Assembly: GCF_002498315.1 (NCBI RefSeq)
Contig: NZ_DAGX01000006.1
Coordinates: 1 to 64,000, forward strand
From: Methanofollis sp. UBA420
GTDB taxonomy: Archaea; Halobacteriota; Methanomicrobia; Methanomicrobiales; Methanofollaceae
Direction of reading: 5' to 3'
DNA: 64,000 nt
How positions within the stretch are numbered: the stretch's first letter is position 1; every line of letters begins with the position of its first letter. The notes under the pieces are model-generated. The model was not told the DNA's origin, searched no databases, and was given only the letters and a program-made list of their open reading frames with translations. Shown piece by piece: positions 57,037 through 64,000 of this stretch. The position numbers and the translations under genes are program-made.

Positions 57037-58633
57037 GGTCGAGTTCGAGGGCCACCACCGGGTGCTCCAGGGAGAAGGCGACGAGAACCTCGGGGTGGAC
57101 CTCGCCGAAGACCCCCACTTTTTTCCCGTCCACCAGAACGTCGCCGCGCCTGCCATCGAGGAAGGCAGGGTCCGCGGACTCGACGAACTCCGGGGAGAGG
57201 CCGCACTCGCGGCAGAAGGCGTCCATCATCGCATAGGCCTCGGAGAAGTCCGCACCCGGGTGGATGGAGACTGCGGCGACGCTCTGCATCGTCTTCACGC
57301 CGCGGATGATGTCGCCGGTCGCAAAGAGGCGCTGCGGGAGTTCGCGGTGGCAGTTGATCTCCAGGATCTCCATGAGCAGGGGGAGGATCTCGGTCCTGAC
57401 CACGCTCTGGTCCTCTGAGATCGGTTTGGAGACCCTGAGAAGGTCGGGCGAGGTCTCGCGCCGCATCTGTCCGTAGAGCACCCTCTCCGAGGTGAGGGTG
57501 AAGGGCATGACCTCCAGGTAGCCGAGGCCTGTGAGGATGGACCTGACCTGCCTCTCGACGACCGCGATCGGGTGTTCCTTGCCTGTCGTGAAGGTCTGCG
57601 GGAGCGCGGCGTCGATGTTGTCGAAGCCGTAGGCGACGGCCACGTCCTCGAAGATGTCCCAGTCGTGCATGATGTCGGCCCGGTACGGGGGCACGAACAC
57701 CCGCAGTTTCCCGTCTGGCAGGGGTTCGGCGCCGAAGCGCATCTTCCGGAGGAGGGCGGCCATCTCCTCGGCATCGATATCGATCCCGATGAGGCGGCGG
57801 CAGGTGTCGACGCTCACGATACGCTCGACAGGGGAGAGGTCGGGGTACGGCGTGCCGTCGATATCGACGCTCTCGATCGTCGCCCCGGCCTCGGCGAGGG
57901 CGGTGCAGATGATGTGCGCCGCCATGCGGACGGACTTCGGGTCCGTGCCTGTGCAGTCGAGGAGGATGTTCCTCGTCTCTGTCGTGACCTTGGTCAGTTC
58001 CCCGTTGATGATCGGCGGGAAGGAGAGGACATTATCGTCGGCATCGACGATCAGGGGGAAGCGGTCGAAGGCGTCGACCAGGTGGGCATAGTCCCTCCCC
58101 TTCGGGTGCTGCTCCAGGATCTCCTCCATCGAGAGTTCGTCCTCGAAATCGAGGGGGACGAAGCGGCGGTCGCGGGGCGAGGCGAGATACCTGAAGGGCG
58201 GCCTCACTTTATCGAGGTCGTGGACGCCGATCGCCACCTTCCGCCTGCCCCGGCCGATGGCCCAGTGGAGGGACTCCTGCAGGCCCATCAGGCTCTCGAT
58301 CCCGGCCTCGTCCAGACGGACGTTCCTGATCACGGCGGAGCCGAGATAGGGGCGGATCTGACGGAGGGCCGGGTCGACGGTGAAGGAGATGCCCGAGGGG
58401 GTGACCGGGTACTCCGGGAGGCCTTCCTCGATCCCGAGGAATCCGCGCATCGCCCGCGCCACGCCTTCGGTCGAGTACAGGTCCACACGGTCGGGGAAGA
58501 ACTCCACGTCCACGTGGTCGTCGAAGGTCCGCTCGATGTCGGAACCGATCATCGGCAGGCGCTCCAGGATCGTCTTCCTGTCGGTGCCGGTGAGGCGCTC
58601 GAGATATGCGTAGTTGAGGGATATGATTGCCAT
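56993..58633 (-). CDS. pheT: Phenylalanyl-tRNA synthetase beta subunit
   Basis: A 546-residue archaeal-type PheT, the shorter beta subunit of the (alpha-beta)2 enzyme. Diagnostic regions are MAIISLNYAYLERLTGTDRK, the B3/B4 editing-type segment RNVRLDEAGIESLMGLQESL (in part), the B5 domain near DTCRRLIGIDIDAEEMAALL and the C-terminal VKTMQSVAAVSIHPGADF. It lies three bases after pheS on the minus strand. Confidence 0.95.
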   Translation of the reverse strand: MAIISLNYAYLERLTGTDRKTILERLPMIGSDIERTFDDHVDVEFFPDRVDLYSTEGVARAMRGFLGIEEGLPEYPVTPSGISFTVDPALRQIRPYLGSAVIRNVRLDEAGIESLMGLQESLHWAIGRGRRKVAIGVHDLDKVRPPFRYLASPRDRRFVPLDFEDELSMEEILEQHPKGRDYAHLVDAFDRFPLIVDADDNVLSFPPIINGELTKVTTETRNILLDCTGTDPKSVRMAAHIICTALAEAGATIESVDIDGTPYPDLSPVERIVSVDTCRRLIGIDIDAEEMAALLRKMRFGAEPLPDGKLRVFVPPYRADIMHDWDIFEDVAVAYGFDNIDAALPQTFTTGKEHPIAVVERQVRSILTGLGYLEVMPFTLTSERVLYGQMRRETSPDLLRVSKPISEDQSVVRTEILPLLMEILEINCHRELPQRLFATGDIIRGVKTMQSVAAVSIHPGADFSEAYAMMDAFCRECGLSPEFVESADPAFLDGRRGDVLVDGKKVGVFGEVHPEVLVAFSLEHPVVALELDLRAVPGYPARPGTP

Positions 58634-58636
58634 GTC

Positions 58637-60070
58637 TCACTCCTCCTTCCTGATCACAGGGCTCTCCCTGATCCAGTCGATGTCGCTCCGATACAGCTGC
58701 CTGAGGTCTTTCAGGCCCAGCTTCAGCATCGCCACGCGGGAGATGCCGAGGCCCCACGCAAGGACCGGCGTCTCGATACCCCAGGGGGCGGTTACCTCCT
58801 CCCTGAAGATGCCGGCGCCGCCGAGTTCCACCCAGCCGAGGCCGTCCACCCAGACCTCGGGCTCGACCGAGGGCTCGGTGTACGGGAAGTAGCCGGGGCG
58901 GAAGCGGACGTTCTCAAATCCCATCCGCCCGTAGAACTCCTTGAGGTAGCCGAGGAGGTGACGGAAGGAGACGTCCTCGTCCATGACGATCCCCTCGAGC
59001 TGCTCGAACTCGGGGGTGTGGGTCGGGTCGATCGCCTCGCGCCTGTAGACCCGGCCGAGGGCGAAGGCCTTGACCGGGGGTTCGGGATGGTCGATGAGGT
59101 ACCTGATGGAGAAGGGGGTGGTGTGGGTGCGGAGGACGCACTGCTGCGGGACCTCGGTGCTCCAGACGCCGCCCCACCCGGTCGAGGAGGTCGTGCCGCC
59201 GTGCTCGTGCATGTCGCGCACGCCCTCATATCCCGCGGGCAGCGGCTCTTTCATGTCCAGGTAGAAGGTGTCCTGCATCTCGCGGGCCGGGTGGTCCTGC
59301 GGCTGGAAGAGGGCGTCGAAGTCCCAGAAGGCGGAGAGGACGATCTCGCCCTGCATCTCCACAAAGCCCATGTCCAGGAGGATCCTCTTCACCTCGTCGA
59401 TGATCCGCTGGTACGGGTGGGACTTGCCCGGCCAGACGCGCTTTGGCGGCGTCGAGAGGCTGTACCGCCTCAGGTTCGCGGTCCGCCAGGAACCGTCAAG
59501 GATCTGCTCCCGCGTCAGGGTGCCTGTCTCCTCGGTGAGGTCGAGGCCGGCGGCGACAAGGGCGCGGCCCTCAGGGGTGATCGCGATCCTGTAGGCCACC
59601 TCCTCGTGCTCCTCGACGAGGTTCCTCTTCAGGAGGTCGGCGATGCCTGGCATCCCCTCCTTCGGGTCTGCAAGGGCGATCTCGTCCTCGCCCGGTGCGG
59701 CCTCGCCCGTTTTCTCCGCGACGCCCTTCGTGATCGCGATCCAGCCCTTCTTCCTGAGCCAGCCGATCCCGATCCTGGAGAGGAGATGGCCCTGGAGGTC
59801 CTTCATCGAGATGGAGCCTTCGAAGGAGTCCAGGATCTGCCTCTCGGGGAGACCGTGCTCCCTGTACTCCGTCCCCTCGGGGGTGAGGATATAGGTCTTC
59901 GCGCTCGTCCGCGTCACCGCGGCCAGGCCGCGGTCGGCGCAGAGGTGGGCGTACTGGACGGCCGCCTCCTCGGTCGTGCCGAGTGCCGTGGCGAGGGCGG
60001 CTGCACTGCCCGCGCCCATCGGGGCAAGGGCGACAAGGAGCCGCTTTTCATTCAGGGTGAGGTCTGCCAT
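58637..60070 (-). CDS. pheS: Phenylalanyl-tRNA synthetase alpha subunit
   Basis: The catalytic class II subunit, 477 residues from the ATG at 60070. N-terminal winged-helix domains (LTLNEKRLLVALAPMGAG) precede the class II core. Motif 2 is QCVLRTHTTPFSIRYL, and the motif 3 region is LGWVELGGAGIFREEVTAPW with GLGISRVAMLKLGL. The open frame continues upstream within trpS, but the ATG at 60070 overlaps the trpS stop by one base (TAATG). It is followed by pheT. Confidence 0.95.
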   Translation of the reverse strand: MADLTLNEKRLLVALAPMGAGSAAALATALGTTEEAAVQYAHLCADRGLAAVTRTSAKTYILTPEGTEYREHGLPERQILDSFEGSISMKDLQGHLLSRIGIGWLRKKGWIAITKGVAEKTGEAAPGEDEIALADPKEGMPGIADLLKRNLVEEHEEVAYRIAITPEGRALVAAGLDLTEETGTLTREQILDGSWRTANLRRYSLSTPPKRVWPGKSHPYQRIIDEVKRILLDMGFVEMQGEIVLSAFWDFDALFQPQDHPAREMQDTFYLDMKEPLPAGYEGVRDMHEHGGTTSSTGWGGVWSTEVPQQCVLRTHTTPFSIRYLIDHPEPPVKAFALGRVYRREAIDPTHTPEFEQLEGIVMDEDVSFRHLLGYLKEFYGRMGFENVRFRPGYFPYTEPSVEPEVWVDGLGWVELGGAGIFREEVTAPWGIETPVLAWGLGISRVAMLKLGLKDLRQLYRSDIDWIRESPVIRKEE

Positions 60071-61323
60071 TATACATCCACCAGATGTGCTGTTTCGTCC
60101 ATCTTCTCTCTGAGATCCTTTAAGTACTCCTTCGTCCTCTCGAAGGTCTCCTTCTTGCAGGTGCCGCACATCATCTCGCCGGCACGGCACTTCCTGCAGA
60201 TCTCGGCGAGTTCCCCGTCGTCAGGGGCCATGTGGAAGAGGTTGAGGAGATAGACCGAGCACTTCTCCGGCTCGCCGCCAAGTTTCTTCTGCTCTTCGAG
60301 GGTCATGCGCCCGCCGGTGAGGGAGGCCATCACCTTTTTCTTGAGGTCTTTCTCCGTCTCCCAGAAGGAGATGAAACTCTCCGGCACGCTCGACGACATC
60401 TTGCCGCCCTGCAGGCCCGGCATGAAGGTGTGGTAGGTGGCCGAGGGGAGGACGAAGCCGAAGCCGCCCTGCTCGATCTCGATCGCCCGCACCCTCTCCT
60501 CGACCGCCTCGCAGGAAGCGCCAGGGATGTCCACGTGACCCTCGTACTTCTTCGAGCCGGGGAAGGCGCGGTGAACGGCCTCGATCGCCGCCTCGGGCGC
60601 GTTCTTCGACCGGACGCTGATGCAGCCGTCCCGGCGCTCAACAAGGAACATCCGGAGTTTATAGGCGACGTCGCGGGTCAGCCTGATATGGGGGTCCTGG
60701 TCGATCCCGACAGGGACGACGGTGGGGGACGGACCGCAGTCTAACTGCGGGAAGAGGATGTCCGCGACCTGGGTCGCCACGCTCATCGCGTGGGCGAGGG
60801 CGGTATCCTGCGTAAAGCCGTAGATCGCCTGGAGCTCGGAGAAGTTGATCTTCGTCGCCGCCTCGAAGGCGAGGTCTTTCAGGCGGGTGTTCTCGCTCTG
60901 GTAGTAGGTCGTCCCCTCATAGCCGAGGGCATACAGGCAGGCGAGGTACTCCCGGCCGTACTCCTTGCACTGCGTCCACGACATCCCGCGGACGGCGTGG
61001 GCCTCGCGGTCGGCGACGCCGATATAGCCTCTGCCGCCCTGCTGCACATGCCAGACCACCTCTTTCATCACCATGAGGTGGCCGAGGTGCGGGTGGCCCG
61101 AGGGCATGAACCCGGTCATGACATTGAATGGCGATCCTGTTCGGATCGCATCGGCGATCCTCCCGTAGTCACGGTGCCCCACGACGATCCCCCGCCGCAT
61201 GAAGGACGGGACCTCGGGGAGGCCTGAGGTGGCGGTGCCGATCGGTTCGATGCCAAAATCGGAGAAGAGTTTTTCGACATCGACCGTCTGGCTGCTGGCC
61301 CATGGATTGATCCCCTGCTGCAT
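60070..61323 (-). CDS. trpS: Tryptophanyl-tRNA synthetase
   Basis: A 417-residue class I synthetase of the archaeal/eukaryotic type. The HIGH-type motif is TGFMPSGHPHLGHL, and the KMSKS-type motif is GLQGGKMSSSVPES. GIDQDPHIRLTRDVA binds tryptophan/adenylate. A C-terminal cysteine set (EICRKCRAGEMMCGTCK) is often seen in archaeal forms. First of the trpS-pheS-pheT run; endA lies 10 bp upstream on the same strand. Confidence 0.95.
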   Translation of the reverse strand: MQQGINPWASSQTVDVEKLFSDFGIEPIGTATSGLPEVPSFMRRGIVVGHRDYGRIADAIRTGSPFNVMTGFMPSGHPHLGHLMVMKEVVWHVQQGGRGYIGVADREAHAVRGMSWTQCKEYGREYLACLYALGYEGTTYYQSENTRLKDLAFEAATKINFSELQAIYGFTQDTALAHAMSVATQVADILFPQLDCGPSPTVVPVGIDQDPHIRLTRDVAYKLRMFLVERRDGCISVRSKNAPEAAIEAVHRAFPGSKKYEGHVDIPGASCEAVEERVRAIEIEQGGFGFVLPSATYHTFMPGLQGGKMSSSVPESFISFWETEKDLKKKVMASLTGGRMTLEEQKKLGGEPEKCSVYLLNLFHMAPDDGELAEICRKCRAGEMMCGTCKKETFERTKEYLKDLREKMDETAHLVDV

Positions 61324-61333
61324 AAGTCAGATC

Positions 61334-62338
61334 TCACAGTTTTATTCGTGCAAATTCGATATACTGGATGCCGTTCATATGTACACAGGCAAACAACATC
61401 TTCTTTTTGACACTGTGCGCCAGGCGGACAGAGCGTGAGATGACGGCCATGGTGAGGGCGGTGCCCGAGGGAATGGCATGGGCGAGCATGAGGGAGTGCT
61501 TGACCCCTTCGCCATAGACCCTGAAGTGGTGGCCGAACTTGTACCCGGTCTTCGGGGCATAGCCGCGCCTGCGCAGGTCGGTATAGACGACGACCTTCTC
61601 TGCAAGTTCGCCGTCGGTCGCAGCGGCGACGGCATGATACCTGTCGTGGCCAAAAGGCGAACCTTCCTGACCGAGGGTGAGCCTGCCCTCGTCCATGAGG
61701 AAGAGTGCCTCCACCGGGGAGAGCATGGTCAGCTCGGGATCGAGGGGTTTGCCATAGCCTTCAGTCTCAAGCCAGGGGGCGGCCGCGGCTCTGACCAGGA
61801 CGACCGCACCGAAAGCCTCGCCTTCCACGGTCGCCGTCGCACCGGGGGCCTCCGAACCGGCGAGGTGGTTGGTCTTCACCTCATAGTAGGTGAGTTCGCC
61901 CTCGTCGTCCACCGCCGCTATAAGGTACTGCTTGCGCATATTCCCGGCCGTCGCCACCTCGGCGACGACCCGGTCGAAGTCCACGAGGTCGCGTTCGGCG
62001 AGCACCCGGATCAGGTACAGGGACTGCCCCTTGCCCGGCCTCTCGCCGCGTTTGAAGACCCTGAAGTCGTGCGGCCCGGTCTGGAGGGCGTAGCCCCTCT
62101 CCCTGAGGTCGCGGTAGACGAGGTACCGCCGGAAAAACCCGGGCTCCCGGGAGAGGTCTGCAAGGAGGCCGGAGAAATCGTAGCCTTCAAGGTCGATCCT
62201 CTTCCTCCAGAGGAGGTACAGCCCCTCCTCCGGGGAGAGACGGAGCCCGCCCTTCTCAGGTCGCCCGTAGCCCCCGCTCTCATAGAGCGAGGTGTCCTGT
62301 TTCAGATAGAGGTTGCTGCCGTCGAATGTTGCCTTCAC
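61334..62338 (-). CDS. endA: tRNA-splicing endonuclease (two-repeat EndA)
   Basis: A 334-residue protein with two endonuclease repeats. The C-terminal active repeat has RGYAPKTGYKFGHHFRVYGEG, giving the catalytic tyrosine and histidine, and VKKKMLFACV, the lysine. The N-terminal repeat (RGYALQTGPHDFRVFKRGE) is a structural pseudo-copy. It cuts introns from tRNA and rRNA precursors. The frame is open to 62605, but homology starts at VKATFDGSNLYL. That is a GTG at 62338, with TTCTATATATTCC (minus, plus 62366-62377) about 25 nt upstream of a start near 62346, so the leader is very short. Confidence 0.93.
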   Translation of the reverse strand: MKATFDGSNLYLKQDTSLYESGGYGRPEKGGLRLSPEEGLYLLWRKRIDLEGYDFSGLLADLSREPGFFRRYLVYRDLRERGYALQTGPHDFRVFKRGERPGKGQSLYLIRVLAERDLVDFDRVVAEVATAGNMRKQYLIAAVDDEGELTYYEVKTNHLAGSEAPGATATVEGEAFGAVVLVRAAAAPWLETEGYGKPLDPELTMLSPVEALFLMDEGRLTLGQEGSPFGHDRYHAVAAATDGELAEKVVVYTDLRRRGYAPKTGYKFGHHFRVYGEGVKHSLMLAHAIPSGTALTMAVISRSVRLAHSVKKKMLFACVHMNGIQYIEFARIKL

Positions 62339-62585
62339 GTGAAAGATACGTGGGGTGGCAGGGAATATATAGAAGACGACCTGCCCCACGGGCAGGGAGT
62401 CTACTGTGGCCAGGGCATGATAAACCAGGACAACAAGATTATGAGAGATAAATATGATAATCATGGAATAGATCTTCAGAATAGCGATCCGGCCCAATAA
62501 ACAGCCACGACAGAAGAATATTTCCTTCACCAGAACGACTATTACCACCTGATACCAAATTATTCGGGGCAGAGAGCTGAAGACG

Positions 62586-62953
62586 ATGCCACGCATTTTA
62601 ATCACCGATGACTCATCCTTTCAGAGAAAGATCATCTCGTCCATCCTCGACAAAGAGGGTTTTGAGACGGTCTGCGCCAGGAACGGACTGAAGGGCTGGA
62701 CCTTGCAGCCGAAAATCCACCCGATCTGATCGTCCTTGACCTCCTGATGCCTGAGATGGACGGTTTCGAAATGATGAAGCAGCTCCGTGAACGCGGGCTG
62801 ACGGCCCCGGTCATCATCCTGACCGCGGACATCCAGGAGTCGACCCTGGACACATGCCGTAAGATGGGCGCGAGGGCATGCCTCAACAAACCGCTGAAAA
62901 AAGACGATTTTCTGGCGACTATCAGAGATATACTCGATCAGGGCGGGATCTGA
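62586..62953 (+). pseudogene. CheY-like response regulator with an apparent frameshift
   Basis: From the ATG at 62586 the frame reads MPRILITDDSSFQRKIISSI, a receiver start with the acidic DD pair, but stops early. Past about 62693 the homology continues in another frame as GLDLAAENPPDLIVLDLLMP, holding the phosphorylated aspartate (VLDLLMPEMDG), the threonine (ILTADIQ) and the lysine (LNKPLKK). One missing base, probably in the GGG at 62693-62695 (368 nt present, 369 expected), would restore a 122-residue protein. It overlaps cheC (TGATG). A sequencing error or recent mutation is possible; the rest of the gene looks intact. Confidence 0.8.
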
Positions 62954-63555
62954 TGGACGTCGACCCCGAAGATATCGACGCCATAAAGGAACTCGTGAAC
63001 ATCGGCGTCGGCAGAGCGGCGGCGATGCTCAACGAGATCACTTGCTCCCATATCACCCTGCAGGTGCCGACGCTCCAGGTGATCGGCCTCGATGAACTCG
63101 ACCGGGTTGACGGGCTTTCCGGCCCGCAAAGTGCCGCAACGGTAAAGATAGATTTCAGGGGTTTTTTCACCGGCACGACCGCCCTGATCTTTCCTCCCGA
63201 AAGTGCCGCGGCCCTGGTGACGGCGATCACCGGCGAGGAGGAGGACCAGCCTGAACTTGATGCACTCAGGACGGAGACGCTGATGGAGGTCGGGAACATC
63301 TTCATCAACGGGGTCATGGGATCGATCGGGAATGTCCTTGGTCAGCAGATCACCTACACGCCCCCGACATATGTCGAGGACACGATCGCAAATATTGCCC
63401 GGGCAACACGCTTCGACCCGGACGAGAGGGTTCTTCTCGCCAACACCAGGTTCTTCGTCGAAGAGATCAATGTCGAAGGCGTCATCGCAATGATCCTGGA
63501 GATCGGATCTCTGGACGTCCTCCTCGGCAGGATCGCCTCTGTCAGGGGAGATTGA
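62953..63555 (+). CDS. cheC: CheC-type CheY-P phosphatase
   Basis: A 200-residue CheC-family protein. Two copies of the E..N phosphatase motif are visible: IKELVNIGVGRAAAML near the start and LMEVGNIFINGVMGSIGNVL in the middle. CheC dephosphorylates CheY-P in archaeal and bacterial taxis. The ATG at 62953 shares bases with the stop of the response regulator, and the partial PAS sensor follows, making a small signal-transduction operon. It could also serve a non-motility two-component pathway. Confidence 0.9.
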   Translation: MDVDPEDIDAIKELVNIGVGRAAAMLNEITCSHITLQVPTLQVIGLDELDRVDGLSGPQSAATVKIDFRGFFTGTTALIFPPESAAALVTAITGEEEDQPELDALRTETLMEVGNIFINGVMGSIGNVLGQQITYTPPTYVEDTIANIARATRFDPDERVLLANTRFFVEEINVEGVIAMILEIGSLDVLLGRIASVRGD

Positions 63556-63559
63556 TCGG

Positions 63560-64000
63560 ATGGAGACGCGTGGGTCTGCTGGCGCATGGCAGGGGATGGA
63601 CTTCCTGCCGGTCGGCATATGCATCATCGATCCGGAGTTCAGGGTCTGTTACTGGAACGCCTGCCTGGAGGAGTGGACCGGGATCCCCACAGACGAGATA
63701 CGGGGAGAGGAGATAACCTTCCGCTTCCCGTCCCTGAAAAGGCCGGTTATCACTGAACGGATCAATCAGGTCATGCAAGGGGGCGCACCGATCGTCTTCT
63801 CCTCCCAGATCCACCACTATCTCATCCCCTCATGCCTTCCTGACGGAAAAATGCGGATCCAGCGCACCACCCTGATCCCGGTCGCCAGCGAAGAAGAAGG
63901 GAGATCAAATGTCATGATCGTCTGCGAGGACGTGAGCACCCTGACCCGCGAGGTGGTGGCGTACAGGGCGACGAAAAACAATCTTACACACGAACTTGAG
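63560..64000 (+). CDS. PAS-domain sensor protein, cut by the window end
   Basis: From the ATG at 63560, 147 codons are open to the window edge with no stop. The start contains a PAS fold (MDFLPVGICIIDPEFRVCYW; NACLEEWTGIPTDEIRGEEI; a later strand VMIVCEDVSTLTREV), and the last residues enter a helix (YRATKNNLTHELE) typical of the linker to a second PAS or a histidine kinase. No membrane segment is seen so far, suggesting a cytoplasmic sensor that feeds the adjacent response regulator. The output domain is out of view. Confidence 0.82.
   Translation, partial: METRGSAGAWQGMDFLPVGICIIDPEFRVCYWNACLEEWTGIPTDEIRGEEITFRFPSLKRPVITERINQVMQGGAPIVFSSQIHHYLIPSCLPDGKMRIQRTTLIPVASEEEGRSNVMIVCEDVSTLTREVVAYRATKNNLTHELE

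Noticed and set aside
57572..60253. 893-codon plus-strand open frame opposite pheT and pheS
   Set aside because: Antisense shadow of two well-recognised synthetase genes, with biased composition and no domain.

Overview
The window looks like chromosomal DNA from a hydrogenotrophic methanogen of the order Methanomicrobiales (Methanoculleus/Methanofollis-like). The basis is an archaeal 16S rRNA 5' end, archaeal TATA boxes, F420 genes (cofE, cofC, cofG), mfnA, Dph2, archaeal PurS/PurQ, archaeal PheS/PheT, NreA with a PIP box and a two-repeat EndA. Base composition is G+C-rich, except for a visibly A+T-richer accessory stretch at about 26.5-29.3 kb. The genus is inferred from general gene content only.

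Layout. 1-1.2 kb: start of a 16S rRNA gene (minus strand) behind an unusual array of about seven tandem promoters. 1.2-6.4 kb: condensin operon smc-scpA-scpB with a small coiled-coil gene. 6.7-9.6 kb: glyA-folD-folP (folate C1 units). 9.6-13.8 kb: cofE, cofC and cofG, then purC-purS-purQ. 13.8-17.4 kb: an FTR-like protein, then a transporter/methyltransferase pair flanked by two copies of a mosaic hairpin repeat. 17.4-24.3 kb: dph2-hpt-mfnA-ppsA, serA and tRNA-Val. 24.3-29.7 kb: a Yip1-type membrane protein, then a degraded polymorphic-toxin island (truncated toxin, an immunity-toxin-immunity fusion, a decayed second toxin cassette with a candidate immunity gene, and a stray toxin-gene fragment before a MazG-like gene). 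30.3-32.8 kb: a complete ECF transporter. 33.5-42.9 kb: YgiQ, a DUF2117-like protein, NreA, DNA ligase, an MBL hydrolase, an ABC-class ATPase and a TiaS-like protein.

43.0-50.7 kb is the most interesting region: a molybdenum/tungsten handling island. Two diverged copies of a divergent two-gene module (a molybdenum-storage-protein-like kinase-fold protein opposite a 74-77 residue protein beginning MKIYVRER) lie beside a small winged-helix protein, a MOT1-type molybdate transporter, a TupABC-type tungstate ABC transporter and a second small helix-turn-helix protein. The pairing of a MoSto-like protein with the small MKIYVRER protein is the best candidate for an undescribed system. Mo/W is needed by formylmethanofuran and formate dehydrogenases in such organisms, but neither enzyme is encoded here.

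50.7-64 kb: a lipoprotein, NifB, Ogg-type glycosylase, metallophosphoesterase, S-adenosyl/S-inosylhomocysteine hydrolase, HisF, the pheT-pheS-trpS-endA block, and the start of a chemosensory cluster: a response regulator with an apparent frameshift, CheC, and a PAS sensor cut by the window end.
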